From positions 31,687,501 to 31,751,500 of the forward strand of contig CM055315.2 in the NCBI GenBank assembly GCA_029255685.2: DNA of 64,000 bases, in the 5' to 3' direction. Of the stretch, positions 55,385-64,000 are shown piece by piece. This DNA is from Silene conica (taxonomy: Eukaryota > Streptophyta > Magnoliopsida > Caryophyllales > Caryophyllaceae). The translations under genes were made by a program, and so were the position numbers. The notes below the pieces were generated by a model. The model saw only the letters and a program-made list of their open reading frames with translations, searched no databases and had not been told where the DNA came from. How positions within the stretch are numbered: position 1 is the first letter of the stretch; each line of letters starts with the position of its first letter.

Positions 55385-55880
55385 AGGTATGCCTTAAGCT
55401 GGCCTCTGAGCTTAACACGTGAGTTGTATGTCGCGTAGTGGGATATGTGTTAAGTTCACCTCTGGACCCATTACGTATTTTTCTTGTGGCGTGTCAGGAT
55501 ATGTGTTAAGTTCACCTCTGGACCTGAAACGTGATCGGTTGTCGTACACGGGATATGTGTTAAGTTCACCTCTGGACCCGGTTGCGATAGCTGTGTATTG
55601 GGATATGTGTTAAGTTCACCTCTGGACCCATTACTGAGTTGTGTATAGGGATATGTGTTAAGTTCACCTCTGGACCCTTTACTTGGATTGCATGTTGGGA
55701 TATGTGTTAAGTTCACCTCTGGACCCGACATTGTTTTGGTGGTGGGATATGTGTTAAATTCACCTCTGGACCCATTACTTGTGTTTATTGATATTAAGGT
55801 CTATGCCTTAAGTTGGCCTCTGAGTCCTTTATTGTGAAAGTGATTTGGTATCTAGGTTATGTCTTAAGTTGACCGCTGAA
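55385..55880. repeat. GATATGTGTTAAGTTCACCT minisatellite, about ten units
   Basis: Seven almost identical 31-bp blocks (GGGATATGTGTTAAGTTCAC then CTCTGGACCC) are separated by unrelated 15-25-bp spacers, at about 55440, 55498, 55550, 55600, 55650, 55699 and 55743. Diverged copies flank them. Confidence 0.92.
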
Positions 55881-56578
55881 CCTTTATACTTGTTATGTTA
55901 TATCTACTTGCCTAATGTTGGTACAGTGTCAGATATAGATGTTAATATTGATGAGTATAATGCTTTGATTATGGATTTGTTCATTCAAGGCATTGGATGA
56001 CGCTTTAGTCAGTTTCGTAAATAGTTTGGACTGAAAGACCCCCCCGGCCGGGCAACCGGCAGGGAAACCGGCTCTCCTTCCAAATGGTTTCCGAAGTTGG
56101 TTGAGAGCCTTGCATTAGTAATTGCACGATGATATGAGAATCAGATACTGAGATTATATGCTTCACATGTTTATATATGTTGGAGTATTCTGTTTGTATT
56201 TCTGTGTTACGTGTCGTTACAAAAGGTGGCTAGGAGAACTCTAGTCACTCCCCACTGATTGTGCCGTACATGTTTACATGTATGTAGGTACATGACAGGT
56301 GGTTGGCAGAGGGTTGCATGGAGCTAGCGAGCGATGATCCTTCATCGATTGACTTACACTTTTACGTTAGCTAGACTTAGATTTACATTCCAGTTCTTGA
56401 GTGCCTGTAGGGATGTGTCATCCCGGGCTGCTTTTATATTACACTTTTGTACTTATTCATGTTTCAGTTTTGTAGTAGGACTTCCTCGCATGTTTAGTTA
56501 TGTTAAAAGTTTTAATTCCGCTGCATTTTTAGTACTTTGTATGTTTATTATTTCCGCTTTCGCGAGGGGTTTTACAGT

Positions 56579-56590
56579 TGTTATCAGAGC
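56579..56590 (+). promoter_or_regulatory. Primer-binding site, tRNA-Met type (one mismatch)
   Basis: TGTTATCAGAGC follows the LTR end by two bases. Confidence 0.75.
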
Positions 56591-59520
56591 GTTATCGCTC
56601 CCGACGCACTCATGTAACCACCAACCTTAACTTGACCATATAATTGAATAATGAATGAGAGATGGGGTAGATTTAAGGACTTATATTGTAGCATGTTTTG
56701 TGATTGCTTTTATTAGGTTCTAACGTGTTTGTTGATTGTCGTTAATTTTACTCTTATGCCTTTCAATCGACGAACCGTGAACTTATCCATTTGGCGATGG
56801 AGACCGGAGTTTCTACCGAAGATAGAAGATTCGTGCTACTTTTGGAGAATGCTTCTGAGCCTTGAAGATACTCTTCTTTCTTTGTGCATCACCTTCTTTG
56901 ATAACTCTGGATGCACATCCTTCTTTTAGAATAATTGTCTATCTTACTTGAACAGATCTTCTTACCTTTTCAACTTAACCTTGTTTCTTGCTTTCTCAAG
57001 GTGCCTTGTAGGTAATCTTCCTTTTGTAGAATTTTGAGGAACTAGTCACAGTATAATAGTAAATCCGTGTGATGAGAAGGTTGTTATTGGAGGAAAAACC
57101 TAAGAGGTATCGAGAGACATGCTTTGATGACCCAAGCGTCTAGTTATCCATCCAATTGGGAGAATGAAAGTGAGTGGTAGGGTACTTGCTTGAAGGTTGA
57201 GTTGTATACTTAGTGTTCGATGGAACTTAATCTCGAGAACCATGCTTACATTGTGAAAATTTGTGAATTGAAGAGTACTGTTTAAGGAGTTAGATAAGAT
57301 ACTTGAGGTTATAGAGCAACCTGAAACAATGGGCTTAAGATGCTAATGATGAAGAATAGATAATTGAAGTGAGTTAGTATCACTTGACTTATGTGAGTGA
57401 TTGAGCTGAGAAAGGTCCGTTGTTGAGGAATACGAATCATTGGCTATAATAGTTGAGTACTCGATTTATGATTTAAACTTGGAAGAAGTGAATCGTTATC
57501 TGGCCTTAGGTTATTTAATGGATCTTAGCGTTCTTCTATTGAAGAACTTAAAGGAAACTTGAGGATGCACCGCTAGTTTGTGAATAGAATAGAGTAATTC
57601 ATTGGGAGATGAAAAGTTCGGAAAAACTTGATGGTTTGGGAATTGTTATCTGGTGGACAGTAAGGTAAGTAAAGTAGATATAACATATATGGGTGATGAC
57701 CTGAAAGTGTTATTGAATTGTCATTTGAGGAACTAGCAGAGATGAGACATCTCAAACTTTTGGGAATAGGTAGTTGTAATGATGATATCGTTTAAAGTTT
57801 GGAAGATTAGGCTATATAAATCATTGGAGGAATTGTTCGTGAGAACCGATAATTGAATGACTTGATTTGGAAAGTAAGAAGTGAGAACCCCGTGAGAATA
57901 GTGAGAGACCCGCACCTTGGAAGATTCTGCAATCGTTCCTTTCACGTCGCTTCTCCCCTTTCTTCTCCTTTGCTTCTCCGTCTGCTCTTGGCTTCAACTT
58001 TGATTGAGGTCCATAGCATAAAGTTCCTTACCTTGTCATCTTGTTGTTCCTCGAGCCGTCTTCCGTGTGTCTCTCTCGAGACCTATGTCGTGTTTATCCC
58101 TAAAGTTCGTATCCCATCTCCTCTTCTGTGAGCCTCGTTCCTTTTCATCTAGATTAGTGGCGAGATTGACTTGTTCTTGGAGTAGTGATACATGCCTTGA
58201 GGAATGCTTGGTTTTGCGTTGTCAGAATATGGTTGAGAGAGTTTATTATAATAATATTCGGGTGATATTGGATAGTGTGCCGCCTTGAAAGTTTCATGTT
58301 AGATGGCTAGATGTAAGTGGTAATTGTAGATTCGGAGGTACATGCTTACGATAATGATGATGTGGTTAAATGGATGAATTAGGGAAGTTAGTGACACTTA
58401 AACTTGAGGAGCTTCTTGAATGCAGAAAATACCACATATTTGAGGAACGAGAGTTATTGGTAACGGTGTGAGAGTGTTGAGACACTTACGATTTAATTTA
58501 TGGAGTTGACTGAGTGTTCGACCTTAAGTTATTTGTGGAACCTCAACGTTTACCTATCGGAGCACTTATTGGGATTGGAAAATGCCCCACTGTTAGGTGG
58601 ATCGTTTATGATAGCTTGTGGAATAATGGAAGCCTGTTGGCTTAATAATACTTCAGGAGTGGTTGGCAGGAAGCTATTGATGTTTGAGGTGATCATAGTA
58701 TAGAGATTTGCGACTTATAAGTGTTCATAGATACCATTTGGGAAATCTCGGAATGTGAATGACTAAGTCTTATGGAAACTGTAGGAGTGAAAGTTGTTAC
58801 TTCTTCGGAACTTTTCTCTGGAATGTATACTGTTGGTAAGTTGTTAGAAACCAGAGTATTTAGAAGTTGTTACTCTAGTAAGGCCTTAAATTATTGAATG
58901 TTCACTTTGGTAATAAAATTTGGGATTTGAGGATCTCGAGATGCCTGTAGAATGAATTTGATGGACTTGAACTATGTAGGGCTAAAGGTTACAGATGATT
59001 TTGGTTATGGCCTATCTGGTTAGGAAGAGTCATGGTGTAGAGAGTTTGGTGTCCTAATTTTTGGAATTTGATGTTATAATGGAATTTTTGGTTTATAATT
59101 TCGTAAGTGTGCAAACCTTCATCTGGAATATGAGCTTAAGCTTCTACCGCGAGTGAGGAAATGCCTTGTTCTGTGGATGAGATAATGGTAAGAGGGATCG
59201 TGAAACCACTGAGAGCCTAGAGATCACTTGAAGTGTCCTTCTTTGGGATATATTTGGAATCGTTGTAACGATGCCTTGATTATGGATTGAGCGGTTAGTG
59301 ATTCCATGTTTAGCAAGAGTTACCATCTTCCTTGACCTTTAACCTGGTTGTTTCGTTCCTTCGATCCTTCCCTTATGCTCTGTTATTAGCGAAACCGGAA
59401 TTTCTTGGCTATCGTGTTAATAGTAATTCGAATGGTTGTCTCGGTGCCTGCCGTAATCGTTAAGAATTTGGTTTCCTTTTTGTTGATAGTAAACTCGTGG
59501 GACTTTTACAACTTGACTGA
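56591..59520 (+). mobile_element. Decayed interior of the gypsy element
   Basis: Short open frames only. I recognise no gag, protease, reverse transcriptase or integrase motif. It is assigned to the element by position between the primer site and the copia LTR. Confidence 0.4.
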
Positions 59521-61007
59521 TGTTGAACCATATATTCAAATATATATATTAAGTATATATGTCTATGTTTTGATAATGACAAGTCTAGTTATTTATATAT
59601 TATATACTCGTATGAATAATCGTGTGCTAAGGGTACAGAATATTATTAACAAGATCTAATCTATCAAGTATTAAAAGGCTCAAGTATCTTAGTCAATGAA
59701 TTGACTAAATCGAAGATTGATAGAAGATCACAAGCGCGCATAATGAACTAAAGTTATACTTATCAACTATAGCTTTAGTACAAGTTCGGTTCAAGTTATA
59801 GCTCATAACTATAACTCTATATCTATGAAGAAATGGTCGGAATATATGTGTTTTGATGAAACGATTGTTTCCAAATTAGTATCGTGTACAATTAGTGTTT
59901 AATTGATATTCTATTCTAAATATGGAATTGTTAATCTTGATAGGATTATATAAAATATCTTTAAGTTAAATAAGGAATAAATAATTGTCTTATGAGATAA
60001 TTATTTATTACTAAAATAAACTAAGGATTTTTATATAATCTTAATTGTCAAAAATATATATAATCTAGATATAGTTTGTTACGATCTTGGGAAACATGTA
60101 ATATGTCACGTTACCATAAATCGTGTAGGATTAGTTTAAATAAATATTATGTATTTATTTAACTTCCTAAACAAACTAAGATTATATTGTGATAATATAT
60201 TCTATTATCTTTGACATGATTTAGGAAATCGTTTTGATAAGGATACTAATTATTTATTATATAAAAGATCTTTCCTAAATATGAATTAGGAAATTGATTC
60301 CTTATATAATACTTATAGTATATTATTAAATCTTTCCTAAATATATTAAGATTAGATTTAAGGTAGTATTACTAAAAGACTAGTATCCTAGTTTTAGTAA
60401 TATTCCTAAATCATCTAGGGTTTGAATTACCTAGATACATATTCTATATAAATAGACTACCTATGACACATTAATGTTCACGAAATACATACACACATAT
60501 TCACGCAAATCGAAAGAAAGAACCGCCGATCATCTACTTCAATATTCGAGCTTTTCATTGTCATATTCGATTCAAGATTCAAGTGCTCAAGCATTGATCT
60601 TATCCATTCAAGATTGTGACATCAAGAAACATTGAAGACTTTATCTTATTAACATAAGATAGAACGAGTATTTAGCGGTACTCATTGTAAGGCAAATATT
60701 TAACGGTATTTGTCATAGCTAGATATTTAACGGTATCTAGATAGAGTTGCGACTAACATCAAAGTTGCACGAGTAGGGTTGATAAAATTGTAATCCAGAG
60801 TTGGTACTAATTTTATTAATCGAGAATAGTGGACGTAGGTCTCAAGGTGTGAGACTGAACCACTTCAAAAATATTGTGTCTCTTCTTATTATTTGTTTTA
60901 CTCGAAGATCATCATACAACCATACAACATCGAAAAAGATTTAAAAAGAAGGCATACTCAATTCAACCCCCCCCCTTCTTGAGTATATTATATCAATAGA
61001 CTCTTCA
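59521..61007 (+). repeat. 5' LTR of the copia element (1487 bp)
   Basis: Starts TGTTGAACCATATATTC and ends AATAGACTCTTCA, directly upstream of the primer site. ACTGA precedes it and would be the left target-site copy. A C9 run lies near 60967. Confidence 0.85.
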
Positions 61008-61009
61008 AT

Positions 61010-61021
61010 TGGTATCAGAGC
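61010..61021 (+). promoter_or_regulatory. Primer-binding site, initiator tRNA-Met type
   Basis: TGGTATCAGAGC, two bases after the LTR; exact match to the standard copia primer site. Confidence 0.92.
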
Positions 61022-61046
61022 CTCGTGCTCTTGATCGCCTAGCCGC

Positions 61047-63428
61047 GTGAGTTTTGATCCTTCTATTGATTCTATATTATATACTCTTTCAACAATGGAT
61101 TCCAAGCATCTCAAGTGCCCTATCTTCGATGGCAAAAACTACAGTCTATGGAAGAATATGATGACTCATTACATCAAGGGATGTGATTGGGAATGTTGGA
61201 AGATCATCCAAACTGGACCAAAGAAGATCTTGGTCGCCGCCGCAAATGGAACAACCTATGAAAAGATGGAAAACGATTATGTGGAAAGTGACTACAAAAT
61301 TGCAGAGAAAAACTCTAAGGCCATGAGCCTCCTACAGAACGGTATGATAACCTCAGAATTTGATAGATTCTCATCTTGTAGTTCCGCTAAGGAAATATGG
61401 GATAGTCTCGAACTTGCTTATGAAGGAATATTCGCAGTCAGGAAACATCGTATAGACTTGCTCATTCAAAGATATGAACTTTTCAATATGGAAAAGAATG
61501 AATCTATTGATAGCATGTCTGCACGATTTTCTTGTATTATTAATGAACTGCGGAACCTTGGCAGAAAGATCGATTCTGAAGATATCATTCGAAAAATTCT
61601 TAGGAGTCTCACCAAAAAATGGCAACCAAAGGTCACGGCCATAGAGGAAGCACGTGATCTATCTAAGATTACTTACCAAGAGTTGATTGGATCTTTAATG
61701 GCACACGAGATCATACTAAATAAAGATGATGATGATTCTAAAGGGAAAGGAGTCGCCCTACAAGCCTCCACAAGCGAAGTATGCGAAGAGGAACTTGAGG
61801 ATGAAATAGTTCTATTCGCAAGACGATTTAAGAAAGCAGTTTTCAAGGGTAGATACAAAAACCCTAACAACAAAACGGTCGATAAAAAGAAAACTGACAC
61901 CAAACAAACATTCTTCAAAAGAGGATGTTTTAAGTGTGGTCAACAAGATCATATGATCAAGGATTGTCCAAGCTGGGACAAAATCAAAGACAAGTCAAAA
62001 AGAGAAAAGACCAAAACAGAGTTCAAGAAAGTAATGCTTGCATTATGCTGGGGAGAATTAGAATCTGAGGATGACGAGGACTCAGAAGAAGACGAGGTAG
62101 CACACTTATGCCTAAGCAACGTCAGCCTAGATCTAATCTCAGACGACAACAATGAAGATGAAGCATCTCATATGTGTCTCCTTGGAGAATCTGACTCAGA
62201 CGACGACGACGATGAAGAGGTAAATTTTCTTCAACTCAAAAGTCAAGTTAAGAATTTATCTAAGGCTATGTTAATCAAATACTTTGAGGAAACCCTAGAC
62301 CAATGTCATGAGCAAAGCCTTGAATTAGATAAATTGAAGGAACAGATCCTCGATATTGCTGAGGAAAATCAACTTCTGAAAGCAAAAGCTAAGAAACCGA
62401 AATCCAAAATAAGCATTGAAACCAATGCTAAGTTGGAAGCAGTTATGTCTGAGAAAAAGGTTCTTGAGTCTAAAGTTATAGCTAATGAAGATATAACCTC
62501 AAAACTGAAACTCAACATCAAAGAACTTCAATCCAAAGTTATAGCTAATGAAGCTATAACTTCAGATTTAAGAAAGGCTAATGAGCTTCTAAAGTCAAAA
62601 TCTTCGATTATGGTCGAAGATGAAACTCATCTAGAAGAAGTTGAGATCCTCGAAAGCAAAATTATGGATCTAGAATTCAATATATCTAAAATCAAGAAGG
62701 AACATGCCAAAATTGTGTCTGACTTTCATAGAGACATTCAAAACCTAAAAGAGTCTAGCAACATTGACCACAGTGAATGTAAGAAAGAAATAGACTCCTT
62801 AAAAGATCTCCTTCTTCATGCTCGGAAAGTTCACGACAAATGGGAAGGAAGCACTAATGTTCTAAACTTCCTAACTGAACAATCCGACAACAACATGAAG
62901 ATGGGATTAGGTCACGAATGTTATGGAAGAAGGGATCACTCAAAGTGTAAACAAAGCCCAACAGACAGAGACTTTAGAAGAAGAAAATATGCCGACCTCC
63001 CTGAGTATTTAATATGCACTTATTGTGGCCATACTGGACACCTCCGAGAAAACTGTGTGAAACACGCACAAGACTTTAAAACCGGAGTTAAGTTTGTTAA
63101 ATCCTTAGGAATCCCAAGCGACACTATTTCTGTCTCTGATAGTGATAATGACAAAACTGAGGAAAGAAACATTGACCACAGATGGTTCTATGACATGACA
63201 TTTGATTACGAAGAAAAGAAAAATAGAACCAAACAAACTCCTCAAACAAAACACAAAAATTGGTCACCAAGAGTCCAAACTAAAACATACACAAAAACAT
63301 CAAAACCTAACTACTACCAATATAGAAAGACCTATGTAAGACAAGTTTGGGTTAAAAAAGAAGATGTATTTGTGATTACTAACAACAAAGGACCCAAGTA
63401 TGCTTGGGTACCTAAATCCTGTCTTTGA
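61047..63428 (+). CDS. copia gag polyprotein with two zinc knuckles
   Basis: 793 residues. The N-terminus contains FDGKNYSLWKNMM (about 28-40), the start of the UBN2-type gag domain, which runs to about 230. The first CCHC knuckle is CFKCGQQDHMIKDC (294-307). An Asp/Glu-rich stretch (about 335-395) is followed by a long coiled coil (about 400-590) with an internal duplication of SKVIANE(D/A)ITS. The second knuckle, CTYCGHTGHLRENC, lies at 657-670. Gag forms the virus-like particle and packages element RNA. Translation may start at Met17 (MDSKHLKCPIF), which fits the family start better. The stop at 63426 is followed by pol in the -1 frame. Confidence 0.92.
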   Translation: MSFDPSIDSILYTLSTMDSKHLKCPIFDGKNYSLWKNMMTHYIKGCDWECWKIIQTGPKKILVAAANGTTYEKMENDYVESDYKIAEKNSKAMSLLQNGMITSEFDRFSSCSSAKEIWDSLELAYEGIFAVRKHRIDLLIQRYELFNMEKNESIDSMSARFSCIINELRNLGRKIDSEDIIRKILRSLTKKWQPKVTAIEEARDLSKITYQELIGSLMAHEIILNKDDDDSKGKGVALQASTSEVCEEELEDEIVLFARRFKKAVFKGRYKNPNNKTVDKKKTDTKQTFFKRGCFKCGQQDHMIKDCPSWDKIKDKSKREKTKTEFKKVMLALCWGELESEDDEDSEEDEVAHLCLSNVSLDLISDDNNEDEASHMCLLGESDSDDDDDEEVNFLQLKSQVKNLSKAMLIKYFEETLDQCHEQSLELDKLKEQILDIAEENQLLKAKAKKPKSKISIETNAKLEAVMSEKKVLESKVIANEDITSKLKLNIKELQSKVIANEAITSDLRKANELLKSKSSIMVEDETHLEEVEILESKIMDLEFNISKIKKEHAKIVSDFHRDIQNLKESSNIDHSECKKEIDSLKDLLLHARKVHDKWEGSTNVLNFLTEQSDNNMKMGLGHECYGRRDHSKCKQSPTDRDFRRRKYADLPEYLICTYCGHTGHLRENCVKHAQDFKTGVKFVKSLGIPSDTISVSDSDNDKTEERNIDHRWFYDMTFDYEEKKNRTKQTPQTKHKNWSPRVQTKTYTKTSKPNYYQYRKTYVRQVWVKKEDVFVITNNKGPKYAWVPKSCL

Positions 63429-64000
63429 AATTATTCGTGCAGTTTGTCGCCAAGAAAAATAACCTATGGTATCTCGACAGTGGATGCTCAAGACATATGA
63501 CAGGCGACGTAAATCTATTCCAAACCCTTAAACCCTTTGATGGAGGTAAAGTCACATTTGGTGATAACAAAAAGGGAAAGATCATCGGAATTGGTAAGAT
63601 AGGTATTTCATCCTCTCACACTATAAATGATGTATACCTTGTAAGCGGTCTCAAACACAATCTCATCAGTATATCTCAACTATGTGACAAAGGAAACAAA
63701 GTGGTTTTTCATTCAGATATATGTCGTATAATCTTAGAAGGCACAAGTAAAGTAATACTTGAAGGTCACAGGATGAAAAATGTTTATATGATTGATTTAA
63801 ATGTTGTACCTACTGATTCTCTATCATGCATGAAAGTTACGTTAGATGATCCAAGTTTATGGCACAAGAGATTTGGTCATATTAGCTCACCTATTCTAAG
63901 TAAGCTGAAAAGATGGGACTTGGTCGAAGGTCTTCCAAAGATCAAATTTGATCAAGAAAAGATGTGTGACACATGTGCACGATGTAAACACGTCAGATCA
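63416..64000 (+). CDS. copia pol, N-terminal part: protease and integrase zinc region (truncated by window)
   Basis: The frame carries WYLDSGCSRHMTG (aspartic protease, catalytic DSG) near 63460. After about 80 codons, LVSGLKHNLISISQLCD is followed by the gag_pre-integrase motif WHKRFGH with CDTCARCK, an HHCC zinc finger. The frame stays open to the window end. It overlaps gag by only 13 nt in the -1 frame; a TAA at 63413 closes it upstream. In relatives gag and pol usually form one frame, so a one-base lesion is likely. Confidence 0.88.
   Translation, partial: MLSLKLFVQFVAKKNNLWYLDSGCSRHMTGDVNLFQTLKPFDGGKVTFGDNKKGKIIGIGKIGISSSHTINDVYLVSGLKHNLISISQLCDKGNKVVFHSDICRIILEGTSKVILEGHRMKNVYMIDLNVVPTDSLSCMKVTLDDPSLWHKRFGHISSPILSKLKRWDLVEGLPKIKFDQEKMCDTCARCKHVRS

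Larger units (their letters stand above)
53751..56576 (+). repeat. 5' LTR of a Ty3/gypsy element (2826 bp)
   Basis: Starts TGTAACATCCCAATATTTCG and ends GAGGGGTTTTACA, directly followed by a tRNA-Met-type primer site. Size and ends match the solo LTR at 38183-41108, so probably a related chromovirus lineage. It contains GC-rich palindromic islands (54783-55105) and a minisatellite (55385-55880). No second LTR is seen in the window. Confidence 0.82.
59521..64000 (+). mobile_element. SIRE-like Ty1/copia retrotransposon, 5' half
   Basis: LTR, primer-binding site, a long gag frame and the start of pol (protease, then the integrase zinc region) are in order; the window ends inside integrase. The long coiled-coil gag with two CCHC knuckles is typical of the SIRE/Maximus lineage. 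The intact 793-codon gag indicates a recent insertion. Confidence 0.9.

Noticed and set aside
55471..55731. 86-residue repeat protein on the minus strand
   Set aside because: A translation of the 31-bp minisatellite within an LTR.
55385..55880. CRISPR array
   Set aside because: Repeat-spacer spacing superficially similar, but it is in a plant LTR, spacers are short and uneven, and no cas genes exist.
56591..59520. Host gene between the gypsy LTR and copia LTR
   Set aside because: Only short open frames, none with a recognisable domain or consistent exon structure.
61047..64000. Integrated plant pararetrovirus or other virus
   Set aside because: LTR, tRNA-Met primer site, CCHC gag and the protease-integrase order are those of a Ty1/copia retrotransposon.

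Overview
This window looks like repeat-rich nuclear DNA from a flowering plant, most likely a eudicot. It is AT-rich and has one 950-base assembly gap. Plant transposon families are layered into each other: LINE, Ty1/copia (SIRE-like), Ty3/gypsy, Mutator-like, Helitron-like, hAT, Tourist and Stowaway elements and a tRNA-derived SINE. I found no bacterial, organellar, rRNA or CRISPR sequence. The lineage within eudicots cannot be fixed from sequence alone. Only one ordinary host gene is convincing: a receptor-like kinase on the minus strand at 19041-20219, with a kinase domain but no ectodomain. Nearly everything else is transposon.

Layout. 1-6000: four elements joined head to tail by (TA)n tracts and filled with minisatellites. 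6000-7728: unassigned sequence and the N gap. 7729-11035: a second chain of six TA-linked foldback elements, one carrying a Stowaway MITE. 11181-17418: Helitron-like sequence containing diverged ~500-bp repeats, a hAT MITE with an 8-bp duplication and a SINE with a perfect 17-bp duplication. 18458-20219: the kinase, with a 95-bp inverted copy of its catalytic-loop region about 0.9 kb away. 20703-26776: a decayed LINE (minus) with an 11-bp duplication. 27035-30251: three MITE-class elements with 8-, 9- and 3-bp duplications. 32430-42161: a non-coding LTR element split by a 2.9-kb solo LTR. 42261-53750: a Mutator-like element with 81-bp inverted repeats, a zf-GRF passenger gene and a broken transposase split by a 6.3-kb gag-only LTR element. 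53751-59520: a gypsy LTR with primer-binding site and decayed interior. 59521-64000: the 5' half of a fairly young SIRE-like copia element.

Most unusual signal: the interior of the 32430-42161 LTR element carries dozens of short hairpins. Their stems differ from hairpin to hairpin but are internally complementary, while the loops repeat one theme (mostly 5 nt, T-N-N-G-T). This is the pattern expected of a selected or amplified RNA structure. Second is the TA-tract element chains, whose different families share a subterminal GTGAG signature. Third are palindrome clusters inside two unrelated LTR elements (CTCGATCGAG in one, CCGG-rich islands in the other).

The nesting order can be read directly. 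The solo LTR is younger than the hairpin LTR element. The gag-only LTR element is younger than the Mutator-like element it splits. The SINE and hAT MITE are younger than the Helitron-like background. The Tourist-like element sits in one copy of a duplicated host segment whose other copy preserves the empty site. All family assignments come from motifs read by eye; no database search was possible.
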